Of a DNA stretch of 6,518 nt, positions 1-5,820 are shown one piece after another. The notes below the pieces were generated by a model. That model made no database searches. It saw only the letters and a list, made by a program, of their open reading frames with translations, and was not told where the DNA came from. Location: assembly GCA_003694355.1 (NCBI GenBank), contig RFKI01000202.1, positions 1 to 6,518 of the forward strand. The letters run 5' to 3'. The translations under genes were made by a program, and so were the position numbers. The stretch is from Bdellovibrio sp. (GTDB lineage: Bacteria > Bdellovibrionota > Bdellovibrionia > Bdellovibrionales > UBA1609). Every line of letters begins with the position of its first letter. Positions within the stretch are counted from its first letter, which is position 1.

Positions 1-36
1 ATTTAATTTTTCAACTTTAAAAGGAGGAGGAAAGGG

Positions 37-56
37 GCCCTTTTATTCAAAAGGGC
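37..56 (-). terminator. Hairpin at the 3' end of ald, possible terminator
   Basis: A perfect 8-bp inverted repeat (GCCCTTTT / AAAAGGGC) with a 4-base loop sits across the end of ald; the ald stop codon (43-45) lies at the loop and stem. On the minus strand it is followed by C4T3, then CCTCCTCC and T4, so the U-tract is broken and weaker than in a textbook intrinsic terminator. It may end the lpxC-ald transcript or only protect its 3' end. Seen: the repeat. Inferred: its role. Confidence 0.4.
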
Positions 57-1146
57 GATATTCCATATTTAAATCTCGTGCCACCGGCTCATAAGAAACA
101 TATCCATTATAAACATTGAGCCCTCTTAACAAAGCTTTATCCGAACGAACAGCCTCTTCCAAACCTTTTTCAGCTATAATCGAGCAATATTTAAATGTGG
201 CATTGGTTAATGCATACGTTGAGGTCCTTGAAACAACCCCTGGCATATTAGGCACACAATAATGAATCACTCCATCCACTTCATAAGTGGGCTCAGCATG
301 ACTTGTGGGACGACATGTTTCTATGCACCCACCCTGATCCACAGCCACATCCACAACCACACTTCCTGGAACCATTTTTTGTATCATTTTTTTAGTCACC
401 AACAAAGGAGCCTTATGACCAGTAATGAGAACAGCCCCTATAACCAGATGTGAACGTTCTACAGCTTTTTCTATATTCTGCATATTAGAATATAGAGTAT
501 GAACTCGTCCCTGGAAAATATCATCCAGATATTCCAAACGCTTGTGATTGGTATCCAAAATCGTAACGTCAGCCCCCAAACCAATAGCCATTTTGGCCGC
601 GTTAGTTCCTACAACGCCTCCTCCGATAATGGTCACACAGGCCTTTTCAACTCCCGTCACACCACCTAGCAAAACACCTCGTCCTCCCATATTTTTTTGA
701 AGATAGGTGGCTCCCACCTGAGTGGCCATGCGACCAGCCACTTCGCTCATGGGAGTCAGAAGGGGTAAACTGCCATCTTCTTCCTGAATGGTTTCATAAG
801 CTATGGCACTCACCTTTCTCTCACACAAGACTTTTGTGAGCTCAGGTTCGGCCGCTAAATGCAAGTAAGTATAAAGAATTTGTTTTTCTTTGAGAAGAGG
901 GTACTCCCTAGACAAGGGCTCTTTAACTTTAACAATCATTTCTGCAACATCATATATTTCTTCTAATGTATCCAAAATTTTAGCTCCAGCCTCTTGATAG
1001 GCCTCATTGGAAATCCCGCTCCCCACACCTGCATCTTTTTGCACATAAACTTCATGACCTTCCAAAACCAGCTGCTTAACCCCCGCTTCTGTTAATCCCA
1101 CTCGATTTTCACTAATTTTGATTTCTTTTGGAACACCAATAATCAT
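43..1146 (-). CDS. ald: Alanine dehydrogenase
   Basis: Catalyses the reversible NAD-dependent oxidative deamination of L-alanine to pyruvate and ammonia in the cytoplasm, allowing alanine catabolism or ammonia assimilation. The 367-residue protein is the usual length for the family (about 370). The N-terminus GVPKEIK..ENRVGLTP-like block carries the pyruvate-binding residues Arg15 and Lys75 (VKVKEP) and catalytic His96 (YLHLA), all at the same positions as in Mycobacterium tuberculosis Ald. A Rossmann NAD-binding segment follows (VTIIGGGVVGTNAA, about 171-184, with an acidic residue at the end of the second strand in TILDTN). The VDVAVDQGG block holds the second catalytic Asp. The ATG start has an AGGAG at 1155-1159 with 8-nt spacing. 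It lies 62 bp downstream of lpxC on the same strand with no strong terminator between, so co-transcription is possible. Nothing looks damaged. Confidence 0.97.
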   Translation of the reverse strand: MIIGVPKEIKISENRVGLTEAGVKQLVLEGHEVYVQKDAGVGSGISNEAYQEAGAKILDTLEEIYDVAEMIVKVKEPLSREYPLLKEKQILYTYLHLAAEPELTKVLCERKVSAIAYETIQEEDGSLPLLTPMSEVAGRMATQVGATYLQKNMGGRGVLLGGVTGVEKACVTIIGGGVVGTNAAKMAIGLGADVTILDTNHKRLEYLDDIFQGRVHTLYSNMQNIEKAVERSHLVIGAVLITGHKAPLLVTKKMIQKMVPGSVVVDVAVDQGGCIETCRPTSHAEPTYEVDGVIHYCVPNMPGVVSRTSTYALTNATFKYCSIIAEKGLEEAVRSDKALLRGLNVYNGYVSYEPVARDLNMEYRPFE

Positions 1147-1208
1147 ATCCCCATCTCCTGTTTTTCTTCAAACATACTCAGCTCTTGAAAAAAACACAAA
1201 CAGAAAGA

Positions 1209-2114
1209 TTAAGGAGTCCAACGAAGCGGATCCCATGATTCTAAAGGCCTTGCCGCTGAAGCAAGTTCAACAATCCGGTAACTCTGAGGAGAGGAAAGAA
1301 CCTTTTTCACAAACTTGTTCATAAGATCATGACCTGTTTTATAAAGCACAAGATGCCCCATAATGGGATAGCCCAAAGTAACGATATCGCCTAAAGCATC
1401 TAACACTTTATGACGCACAAACTCATCAGGGAATCGAAGTCCTTCTTCATTTAAAACCCTTTCATGATCCAAAACCACTGCATTTTCCAGGCTACCACCC
1501 TTTGCCAGCCCTTGTGCCTTAAGCTTTTCCACATCTTTAAGAAAGCCAAAAGTTCTAGCTGAAGCAATTTCTTTAGAAAAACTATACTCATCCACCTCAA
1601 TATCCATTTTTTGAAGACCTATTTGAGGGTGTGGAAACTCAATGGTGCAAGTGACTCGAAGTCCTTGGTGAGGCAATAAGCAAGCATGTTTTTCTTCTGT
1701 GCCAAAATAGATAGGCTCATCAATATACATGTATTTCCTTGTCGCTCCTTGCTCTATCACCTCAGCCTCTTCCAGGGCTCTTAAAAACTCCCTTGCACTT
1801 CCATCACAAATAGGAATTTCAGCGCCCTCCAGCTCTATAAAAAGATTATCAATTCGATAAGCAGCTAAAGCTGACAAGCAGTGTTCTACCGTGGAGACCG
1901 AAAAGTCTTTCCCCCCCAAAGTGGTGGCCAAGGTGGTTGCCTGAACTAAATCAGCCTTTACAGACAAGGCGGGTTGACCTTTTAAATCCTTTCTGACAAA
2001 AAAGATTCCCGTATTTTCAGGAGCTGGGCTAAAGGTTACTTGAGCTGGTTGTCCAGAATGTAGCCCCACGCCTTTAATACTCACTTTTTTCTTAATAAAA
2101 AAAAAAAAAAACAT
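1209..2114 (-). CDS. lpxC: UDP-3-O-acyl-N-acetylglucosamine deacetylase
   Basis: Zinc-dependent deacetylase for the committed step of lipid A synthesis, acting in the cytoplasm on UDP-3-O-acyl-GlcNAc. Numbered from the ATG at 2114 (301 aa; E. coli 305): GVGLHSG near residue 15, STVEH with Glu77/His78 (E. coli Glu78/His79), the ARTFGF substrate motif, FVRHKVLDALGD with the other zinc ligands His and Asp, and the catalytic His in YKTGHDL. The start is chosen because AAGGAT lies 7 nt upstream (2121-2126) and the length to GVGLHSG then matches the family. An in-frame TTG at 2150 would add 12 residues (313 aa). Oddly, the start codon is followed at once by 15 T (five Phe codons); gain or loss of one T gives a stop within about 10 codons. 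The gene diverges from the small lipoprotein gene and precedes ald. Confidence 0.95.
   Translation of the reverse strand: MFFFFFIKKKVSIKGVGLHSGQPAQVTFSPAPENTGIFFVRKDLKGQPALSVKADLVQATTLATTLGGKDFSVSTVEHCLSALAAYRIDNLFIELEGAEIPICDGSAREFLRALEEAEVIEQGATRKYMYIDEPIYFGTEEKHACLLPHQGLRVTCTIEFPHPQIGLQKMDIEVDEYSFSKEIASARTFGFLKDVEKLKAQGLAKGGSLENAVVLDHERVLNEEGLRFPDEFVRHKVLDALGDIVTLGYPIMGHLVLYKTGHDLMNKFVKKVLSSPQSYRIVELASAARPLESWDPLRWTP
2097..2111. repeat. 15-nt homopolymer (A on plus, T in the lpxC message)
   Basis: Fifteen identical bases form codons 2-6 of lpxC from the ATG at 2114. At length 15 the frame into the conserved LpxC body is open. At 14 the reading ends in MFFFFLLRKK-stop (TGA at 2081-2083); at 16 it ends in MFFFFFY-stop. 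Tracts this long are prone to replication and polymerase slippage, and also to assembly length errors. Confidence 0.9.
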
Positions 2115-2121
2115 ATCTTTA

Positions 2122-2126
2122 TCCTT
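2122..2126 (-). promoter_or_regulatory. Ribosome binding site deciding the lpxC start
   Basis: AAGGA on the minus strand, 7 nt before the ATG at 2114. It supports this ATG over the upstream TTG at 2150. The stop codon of the small leader ORF (2125-2127) overlaps it. Confidence 0.6.
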
Positions 2127-2157
2127 AAGCAAAAATGAGGCCGCTGACAAAGTCCAT
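2125..2157 (-). CDS. Possible 10-codon leader ORF before lpxC
   Basis: An ATG at 2157 opens a 10-codon frame (MDFVSGLIFA) ending in TAA at 2125-2127, 10 nt before the probable lpxC ATG and overlapping its ribosome binding site. A purine-rich AAGAGGAG (2161-2168) lies upstream, but its spacing to this ATG is only 3 nt, which is short. The same site is 10 nt from the alternative in-frame lpxC TTG start at 2150, so it might serve either. The arrangement could couple translation of the leader to lpxC. There is no codon bias towards one amino acid that would suggest a classical attenuator. Too short to tell from chance by sequence alone. Confidence 0.25.
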   Translation of the reverse strand: MDFVSGLIFA

Positions 2158-2159
2158 CA

Positions 2160-2187
2160 GCTCCTCTTATTTTTGAGAAGAGGCAGC
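2160..2187 (-). promoter_or_regulatory. Hairpin in the lpxC 5' region covering a Shine-Dalgarno site
   Basis: Inverted repeat: 2160-2168 pairs with 2178-2187 (9 bp with one bulged base at 2184 and a 9-nt loop). On the minus-strand message the 3' arm contains AAGAGGAG, the ribosome binding site of the leader ORF or of the TTG start at 2150. Folding would hide that site. No U-tract follows, so it does not look like a terminator. Seen: the repeat. Inferred: regulation of lpxC translation. Confidence 0.4.
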
Positions 2188-2202
2188 GCTTTGCGTCATA
2201 CT
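2173..2202 (+). promoter_or_regulatory. Candidate sigma70-type promoter for the lipoprotein gene
   Basis: TTGAGA (2173-2178, 5 of 6 matches to TTGACA), 18-nt spacer, CATACT (2197-2202, 4 of 6 to TATAAT). Transcription would begin near 2209, about 35 nt before the ATG at 2244. Consensus-based guess; a comparably good lpxC promoter on the other strand was not found. Confidence 0.3.
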
Positions 2203-2243
2203 GTTTCCTAAAAACATCACCCCCAAAAACCGATAAGCTCTTT

Positions 2244-2504
2244 ATGAAAAGAATAGCCCCCCTCTTTTTTTGTTTTTTTGGACTGACATACTGTGCATCT
2301 GAAAGCAAAACCACATTAGGGCTTCAAGATTTTGACTCCAAAAGCCAGGCCAGAGGGCCAGCTTATGTGGTGGACAGTATGCACGTACGACGTCCCATGC
2401 CCTCAAGACCCGATTGGCAACCCCAGGAGTTTTATTTCAAACATTGCACTCAAACGAACACCTCTCATTTTTCAAAAACAGAATATAGTTGCTCATATCC
2501 TTAA
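2244..2504 (+). CDS. Small putative lipoprotein of unknown function
   Basis: An 86-residue protein I do not recognise. The N-terminus is a typical signal peptide: MKR, then a hydrophobic run (residues 4-16, IAPLFFCFFGLTY), then Cys17 in a lipobox-like LTYC. Tyr at -1 is unusual for signal peptidase II, so type I cleavage after CAS is an alternative. The mature part is short and polar, rich in Ser, Pro and Arg, and ends in a compact block with an aromatic motif and two Cys (WQPQEFYFKHC ... TEYSCSYP, Cys68 and Cys83), which could form a disulfide in the periplasm. No helix-rich or enzyme domain is visible. The ribosome binding site is weak. It lies 91 bp before ETF-QO on the same strand. The signal peptide and the ordered C-terminal block argue for a real gene; an 86-codon chance frame remains possible. 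Confidence 0.7.
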   Translation: MKRIAPLFFCFFGLTYCASESKTTLGLQDFDSKSQARGPAYVVDSMHVRRPMPSRPDWQPQEFYFKHCTQTNTSHFSKTEYSCSYP

Positions 2505-2586
2505 AAAGCTTAAAAAGAAAATTTTATTTAAAGGTCTCTTTTCTTTTGTTAAACTTCTCTAAAAGTAAATCCGCTAGAAGGAAAAC

Positions 2587-2591
2587 AGGAG
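2587..2591 (+). promoter_or_regulatory. Ribosome binding site of the ETF-QO gene
   Basis: AGGAG, 4 nt before the ATG at 2596 and 7 nt before a second ATG at 2599. The better spacing favours 2599 as the true start, which changes the protein by one Met. The rest of the 2505-2595 gap is AT-rich; no convincing promoter or terminator was found in it. Confidence 0.6.
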
Positions 2592-2595
2592 CGTT

Positions 2596-4227
2596 ATGAT
2601 GCCTCTTTCTCAGTTTAAACCATCTGATTACCAATTGCCTTTAGATCTTCAAAAATTTATTGCTTCTTATGAGGGGCCCTCCGACGAAGAGGTCCCTCTA
2701 GATGTTTTGTTTGTGGGTGCAGGTCCTGCAGGATTGATAGGGGCTATTTCCCTGGCTCAAAAAGCCAAAGCCGCCGGCAAAGAATTAGAAATTGGCGTTT
2801 TGGAAAAAGCAGAAAGCATTGGAGGACATTCCATCTCAGGCGCCATTATCAATCCTGTGGTTTTAAAGCAAGTTTTTCCGGAAGAAAAAAATTTCCCATT
2901 TAGAAATCTTATTAAAGGGGAACAAGTTTTATTTTTAACAGACAATGGAAAGTTTCCTGTGCCCACCCCTCCGACCATGCACAACAAAGGCCTTTACTCA
3001 GCCTCCCTTTGTGAAGTGGTTCAGTGGTTAGGGAAAAAGGCTGAAGAGCTAGGCATCAATCTTCTAACAGGGTTTCCGGCTCACCAATTGCTCATGGACG
3101 GAGACCAGGTCAAAGGCGTCAGAACCACCCCTTCTGGCCTCAACAAAGATGGTTCTCTGAGCAACCAGGTTATGCCTCCAACAAATATCACAGCTCAGTA
3201 CACTGTTTTATGTGACGGCTCTCGAGGCCTCCTGACCCAGGTTTATTTGGAACACCAAAAAATCTCTTCGCCCTTGCCACAGATCTATGCTTTGGGCGTT
3301 AAAGAGGTCTGGAAAACCCCTCACCCTCCTCAAAAAGTCTATCACACCATGGGGTGGCCTCTTCCTTCAGATGCCTTTGGCGGCAGCTTTCTTTATCCCA
3401 TGGGGAAAGATATGTTATCCATTGGGCTTGTTGTGGGCCTAGACTATAAACCTCACAATCTGGATGTTCACTATCTCCTTCAAAAAATGAAAACCCATCC
3501 TTTTTTTAAGCCCTTTCTGGATGGAGGCGAGTTATTGGAGTGGGGTGCTAAAACCATCCCAGAAGGGGGATATCACTCTTTGCCAGAGACTCTCACAGGC
3601 CCAGGAATCCTTATTGCCGGAGATGCGGCAGGCTTTGTCAATGTTCCCGCTCTTAAGGGAATTCACTATGCGATGGAATCAGGCCGTTTAGCGGCTCAAG
3701 CCATTTTTAAAGCCATTGAAAGCAACACCCCCAATGCCATTGATGAATACAATCAACTCCTAAAAGACAGTTTTATCTATAAAGACCTTTATAAAGTTCG
3801 TAATATGAGACAGGCCTTTAAAGACGGTCTTTACAAAGGGGGCTTTAAAGCGGCTCTCATGACTCTTACAAATGGAGCCTTTCCTTCTTCGACTCCCAAA
3901 GTCCTCCCTGATGCGGAAGAGCCCAAGTTCATCAACCCCAAACCTTTTGTGGAAGAACAAGGCATTAAAAAAGTGGATGCCGTTTATCAGTCTGCCAATA
4001 AAACTAGAGACGATATCCCACCTCACCTTTCGGCCAAAAAAGATATTCCTAAAGAAGTGGCTGAATTCTACACCCATATGTGTCCTGCTGGTGTTTACGA
4101 GGTCAATGAGTCTGGAGAACTTGTCATCAATGCGCCCAACTGCGTAGACTGTAAAGCCACAGACATCCTGGGACCACGCTGGGAACCTCGCGAAGGCGGA
4201 AGCGGTCCCAATTACAGGTTCATGTAA
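2596..4227 (+). CDS. Electron transfer flavoprotein-ubiquinone oxidoreductase (ETF-QO)
   Basis: Membrane-associated FAD and iron-sulfur enzyme that takes electrons from reduced ETF (fed by acyl-CoA and related dehydrogenases) and reduces quinone. The 543-residue length fits bacterial members. Visible parts: FAD dinucleotide motif VGAGPAG (40-46) with Glu70 closing the Rossmann unit, GGHSISGAII (76-85), the second FAD motif IAGDAAGFVN around 340, and the C-terminal ferredoxin-like domain with CPAGVYE (Cys496), NCVDC (Cys516, Cys519) and the family's ending GGSGPNYRFM. In well-studied ETF-QO the last block reads CxxCxxCD; here it is CVDCKATD, so the fourth cluster ligand is Thr522 while the Asp is kept. 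No etfA/etfB lies in the window. The start is ATG 2596 or 2599. Its 3' end overlaps the convergent transferase gene by 8 bp. Confidence 0.95.
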   Translation: MMPLSQFKPSDYQLPLDLQKFIASYEGPSDEEVPLDVLFVGAGPAGLIGAISLAQKAKAAGKELEIGVLEKAESIGGHSISGAIINPVVLKQVFPEEKNFPFRNLIKGEQVLFLTDNGKFPVPTPPTMHNKGLYSASLCEVVQWLGKKAEELGINLLTGFPAHQLLMDGDQVKGVRTTPSGLNKDGSLSNQVMPPTNITAQYTVLCDGSRGLLTQVYLEHQKISSPLPQIYALGVKEVWKTPHPPQKVYHTMGWPLPSDAFGGSFLYPMGKDMLSIGLVVGLDYKPHNLDVHYLLQKMKTHPFFKPFLDGGELLEWGAKTIPEGGYHSLPETLTGPGILIAGDAAGFVNVPALKGIHYAMESGRLAAQAIFKAIESNTPNAIDEYNQLLKDSFIYKDLYKVRNMRQAFKDGLYKGGFKAALMTLTNGAFPSSTPKVLPDAEEPKFINPKPFVEEQGIKKVDAVYQSANKTRDDIPPHLSAKKDIPKEVAEFYTHMCPAGVYEVNESGELVINAPNCVDCKATDILGPRWEPREGGSGPNYRFM

Positions 4228-4846
4228 GAAGAGAATGAGCTCTTAAATATTCCGATTCTGTATCCACATCAAAAAAAGGGCTCAAAAAAGAAACCTTCAC
4301 TTGAGGGTAAAACTCCCGAAGGGCTACCACAAACTTGTTCATGGTTTGATCTGTACTATAAGGAACCTGAGACCAAAAATCCAAAGGCAGGACTAGCTTT
4401 CCTCCAAACAAATAAAACCCGCCGTCTTCACTAGGGCCCAAGACAAAATCCACACAGGAAGAGGTCAACACCCCCAAAGCCTCTTTCAAGATAGACTCTG
4501 GCAAATGGGGGGTATCCGCACCCAAAAAAACAACGGCTCGGTGTCTTTGAGCTAAAGACTGGTACACCCTCCCCATTCTTTCTCCCAGACCTCCAGCTCC
4601 TTGATCAATCACCTCAAAGTCTCTCCACAAAGGATGGTTCAAAGCAGCCTTTTCAGCCACCGCCCAATAAGGCTTCCAGGCCTTTTCCTGACATACTTTT
4701 TGAACCTTCTGTCTGGTTTTCTCTATAGCCAGATTATAAAATGCCAAAGCTTTATCTTCTCCCAAGTCCTTGGCCAACCTTGTTTTAATCGGCGAATAAC
4801 CTGGTGTTTTTACAAAAACAGATATGGCACCTTGATGTTTAGACAA
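4220..4846 (-). CDS. TIGR04282-type glycosyltransferase-like protein (rSAM/selenodomain-associated transferase 1)
   Basis: A GT-A-fold, nucleotide-sugar-transferase-like protein of the DUF2064/TIGR04282 family; substrate unknown. Numbered from TTG 4846 (208 aa, near the family's usual 190-210): FVKTPGYSPIKTRLA (11-25; the usual block is FAKxPxPGxVKTRL), QGAGGLGERM (82-91), the probable metal-binding GADTPHLP (109-116), GPSEDGGFYLFGG (137-149), and FFDVDTESEYL near the end. The start is chosen because GGAGG (4852-4856) lies 5 nt upstream, it overlaps the arsS stop by only 8 nt, and it sits just before the first conserved strand. The frame stays open upstream to a TTG at 4933, but that would overlap arsS by 95 nt. 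The family is named for co-occurring with the radical SAM type encoded directly upstream, which matches here. Translational coupling to arsS is likely. Confidence 0.9.
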   Translation of the reverse strand: MSKHQGAISVFVKTPGYSPIKTRLAKDLGEDKALAFYNLAIEKTRQKVQKVCQEKAWKPYWAVAEKAALNHPLWRDFEVIDQGAGGLGERMGRVYQSLAQRHRAVVFLGADTPHLPESILKEALGVLTSSCVDFVLGPSEDGGFYLFGGKLVLPLDFWSQVPYSTDQTMNKFVVALREFYPQVKVSFLSPFFDVDTESEYLRAHSLLT

Positions 4847-5795
4847 GAGCACCTCCACAGGAGCTGCCGCTTCCTGCCGTACAGGCAAAACAATGTTCTG
4901 CAAAAGCAATCTTTTCTTCAGAGATATCTTCAAAACTCTCCAAATCCCAGAGGTTCCTGGCTTGCCCGTTCTGCCGTTCCAGCTCTAACATCTGGTTGAA
5001 ATCACAATCATACAGTTGGCCATCCCAACTCACTGAAATCAAATGACGACACATAATGGATTTAGCTGCTTCAGGGTTAAAATGAGACTTTAAAAGCCCC
5101 ATGTATTCTTCTTTTTTTCCTGTTCGTTCCAAGTCCACAAGAAAACGTTTTATGGGGACATTGGTAATGGTATAAAGCTGATTAAATTCTATTTCAAAAA
5201 GCTGTCTTAACTCTCTTTTATAATCTGCTTCCAATTTCTTTTGGTCTGGAGGCAAAAAAGCACCTCCTGGATTATAAACCAAATGAAGTTCCAGACCGGT
5301 TCCTTCCTGCCCGTAACCCATCTGATTTAAAATTTTTAAGGCCTGAATGCTTTTATTAAAAACCCCTCTCCCTCTCTGTTTTTCTACATTTTCTTTAGAG
5401 TAACAGGGAAGGGAGGCCACCACTTGCACCCGATGCTCCCTCAAAAAGCCAGGAAGGTCTTCATATCCTTCTTCAAAGAAAATGGTTAAGTTACACCGAT
5501 CTATCACTGTCCTTCCTGTGGCACGAAGGCTGACCACAAAGTCTCTAAAATGAGGATTCATTTCAGGCGCTCCTCCCGTTAAGTCAACCACCTGAATGGA
5601 AGAAGAGCGCTCCAGGAGTTCCAAGATACGATCCATGGTTTTTCTCTCCATGATTTCCGTCCTTTTCGGTCCCGCCTCCACATGACAATGTAAGCAGGCC
5701 TGGTTACACAATTTCCCCAGGTTAACCTGCAGTGTAGTCACTTGCTTATCCCGACAAAGAGATAAGCCTCTTTTCTTTAAGGTCTGTTCGAACAT
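4839..5795 (-). CDS. arsS: ArsS-type radical SAM/Cys-rich (selenodomain) protein
   Basis: Radical SAM enzyme of the TIGR04167/ArsS type, with an N-terminal radical SAM domain and a C-terminal Cys-rich DUF3641-like domain. Numbered from ATG 5795 (318 aa): the [4Fe-4S]-SAM motif CNQACLHC (Cys30, Cys34, Cys37), DLTGGAPEMN (71-80, the family form of the GGE-like SAM-binding motif), YNPGGAFLPPDQ and TITNVPIKRF of the C-terminal domain, and further Cys at 249, 264, 302, 305 and 313, ending CTAGSGSSCGGALV. ArsS homologues have been proposed to make arsenosugar precursors, but the family is broad and no arsM or other arsenic gene is visible, so the arsenic role is tentative. The start is chosen for GAGGAG 5 nt upstream (5801-5806); the frame is open to 5843. 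It lies 25 nt after the SIS gene and overlaps the transferase gene. Confidence 0.92.
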   Translation of the reverse strand: MFEQTLKKRGLSLCRDKQVTTLQVNLGKLCNQACLHCHVEAGPKRTEIMERKTMDRILELLERSSSIQVVDLTGGAPEMNPHFRDFVVSLRATGRTVIDRCNLTIFFEEGYEDLPGFLREHRVQVVASLPCYSKENVEKQRGRGVFNKSIQALKILNQMGYGQEGTGLELHLVYNPGGAFLPPDQKKLEADYKRELRQLFEIEFNQLYTITNVPIKRFLVDLERTGKKEEYMGLLKSHFNPEAAKSIMCRHLISVSWDGQLYDCDFNQMLELERQNGQARNLWDLESFEDISEEKIAFAEHCFACTAGSGSSCGGALV

Positions 5796-5820
5796 ATCCC
5801 CTCCTCTCCCCGTCCTTCTT

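Noticed and set aside
1147..1208. Possible terminator between lpxC and ald
   Set aside because: Only a weak TTCAA/TTGAA pairing flanked by T and A runs is present; not enough to separate the two genes into different transcripts.
2081..2314. 77-codon minus-strand frame running through the T-tract
   Set aside because: It is the out-of-frame reading of the lpxC start region and the antisense of the lipoprotein gene; no ribosome binding site or recognisable protein. It matters only as the frame reached if the T-tract loses one base.
2500..2517. Tandem CTTAAAAAG repeated twice at the end of the lipoprotein gene
   Set aside because: Only two 9-bp units in AT-rich sequence; no further copies and no link to a known element, so chance or simple slippage is enough.
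2332..2562. 76-codon plus-strand frame overlapping the lipoprotein gene
   Set aside because: It is a shifted reading of the lipoprotein gene without signal peptide, ribosome binding site or recognisable motif.
3760..4077. 105-codon minus-strand frame inside the ETF-QO gene
   Set aside because: Antisense of a strongly conserved coding region; composition follows from the ETF-QO codons.
4220..4933. Longer transferase frame starting at TTG 4933
   Set aside because: It would overlap arsS by 95 nt, its extra N-terminal residues lie outside the family's conserved start, and the TTG at 4846 has a better-placed GGAGG.
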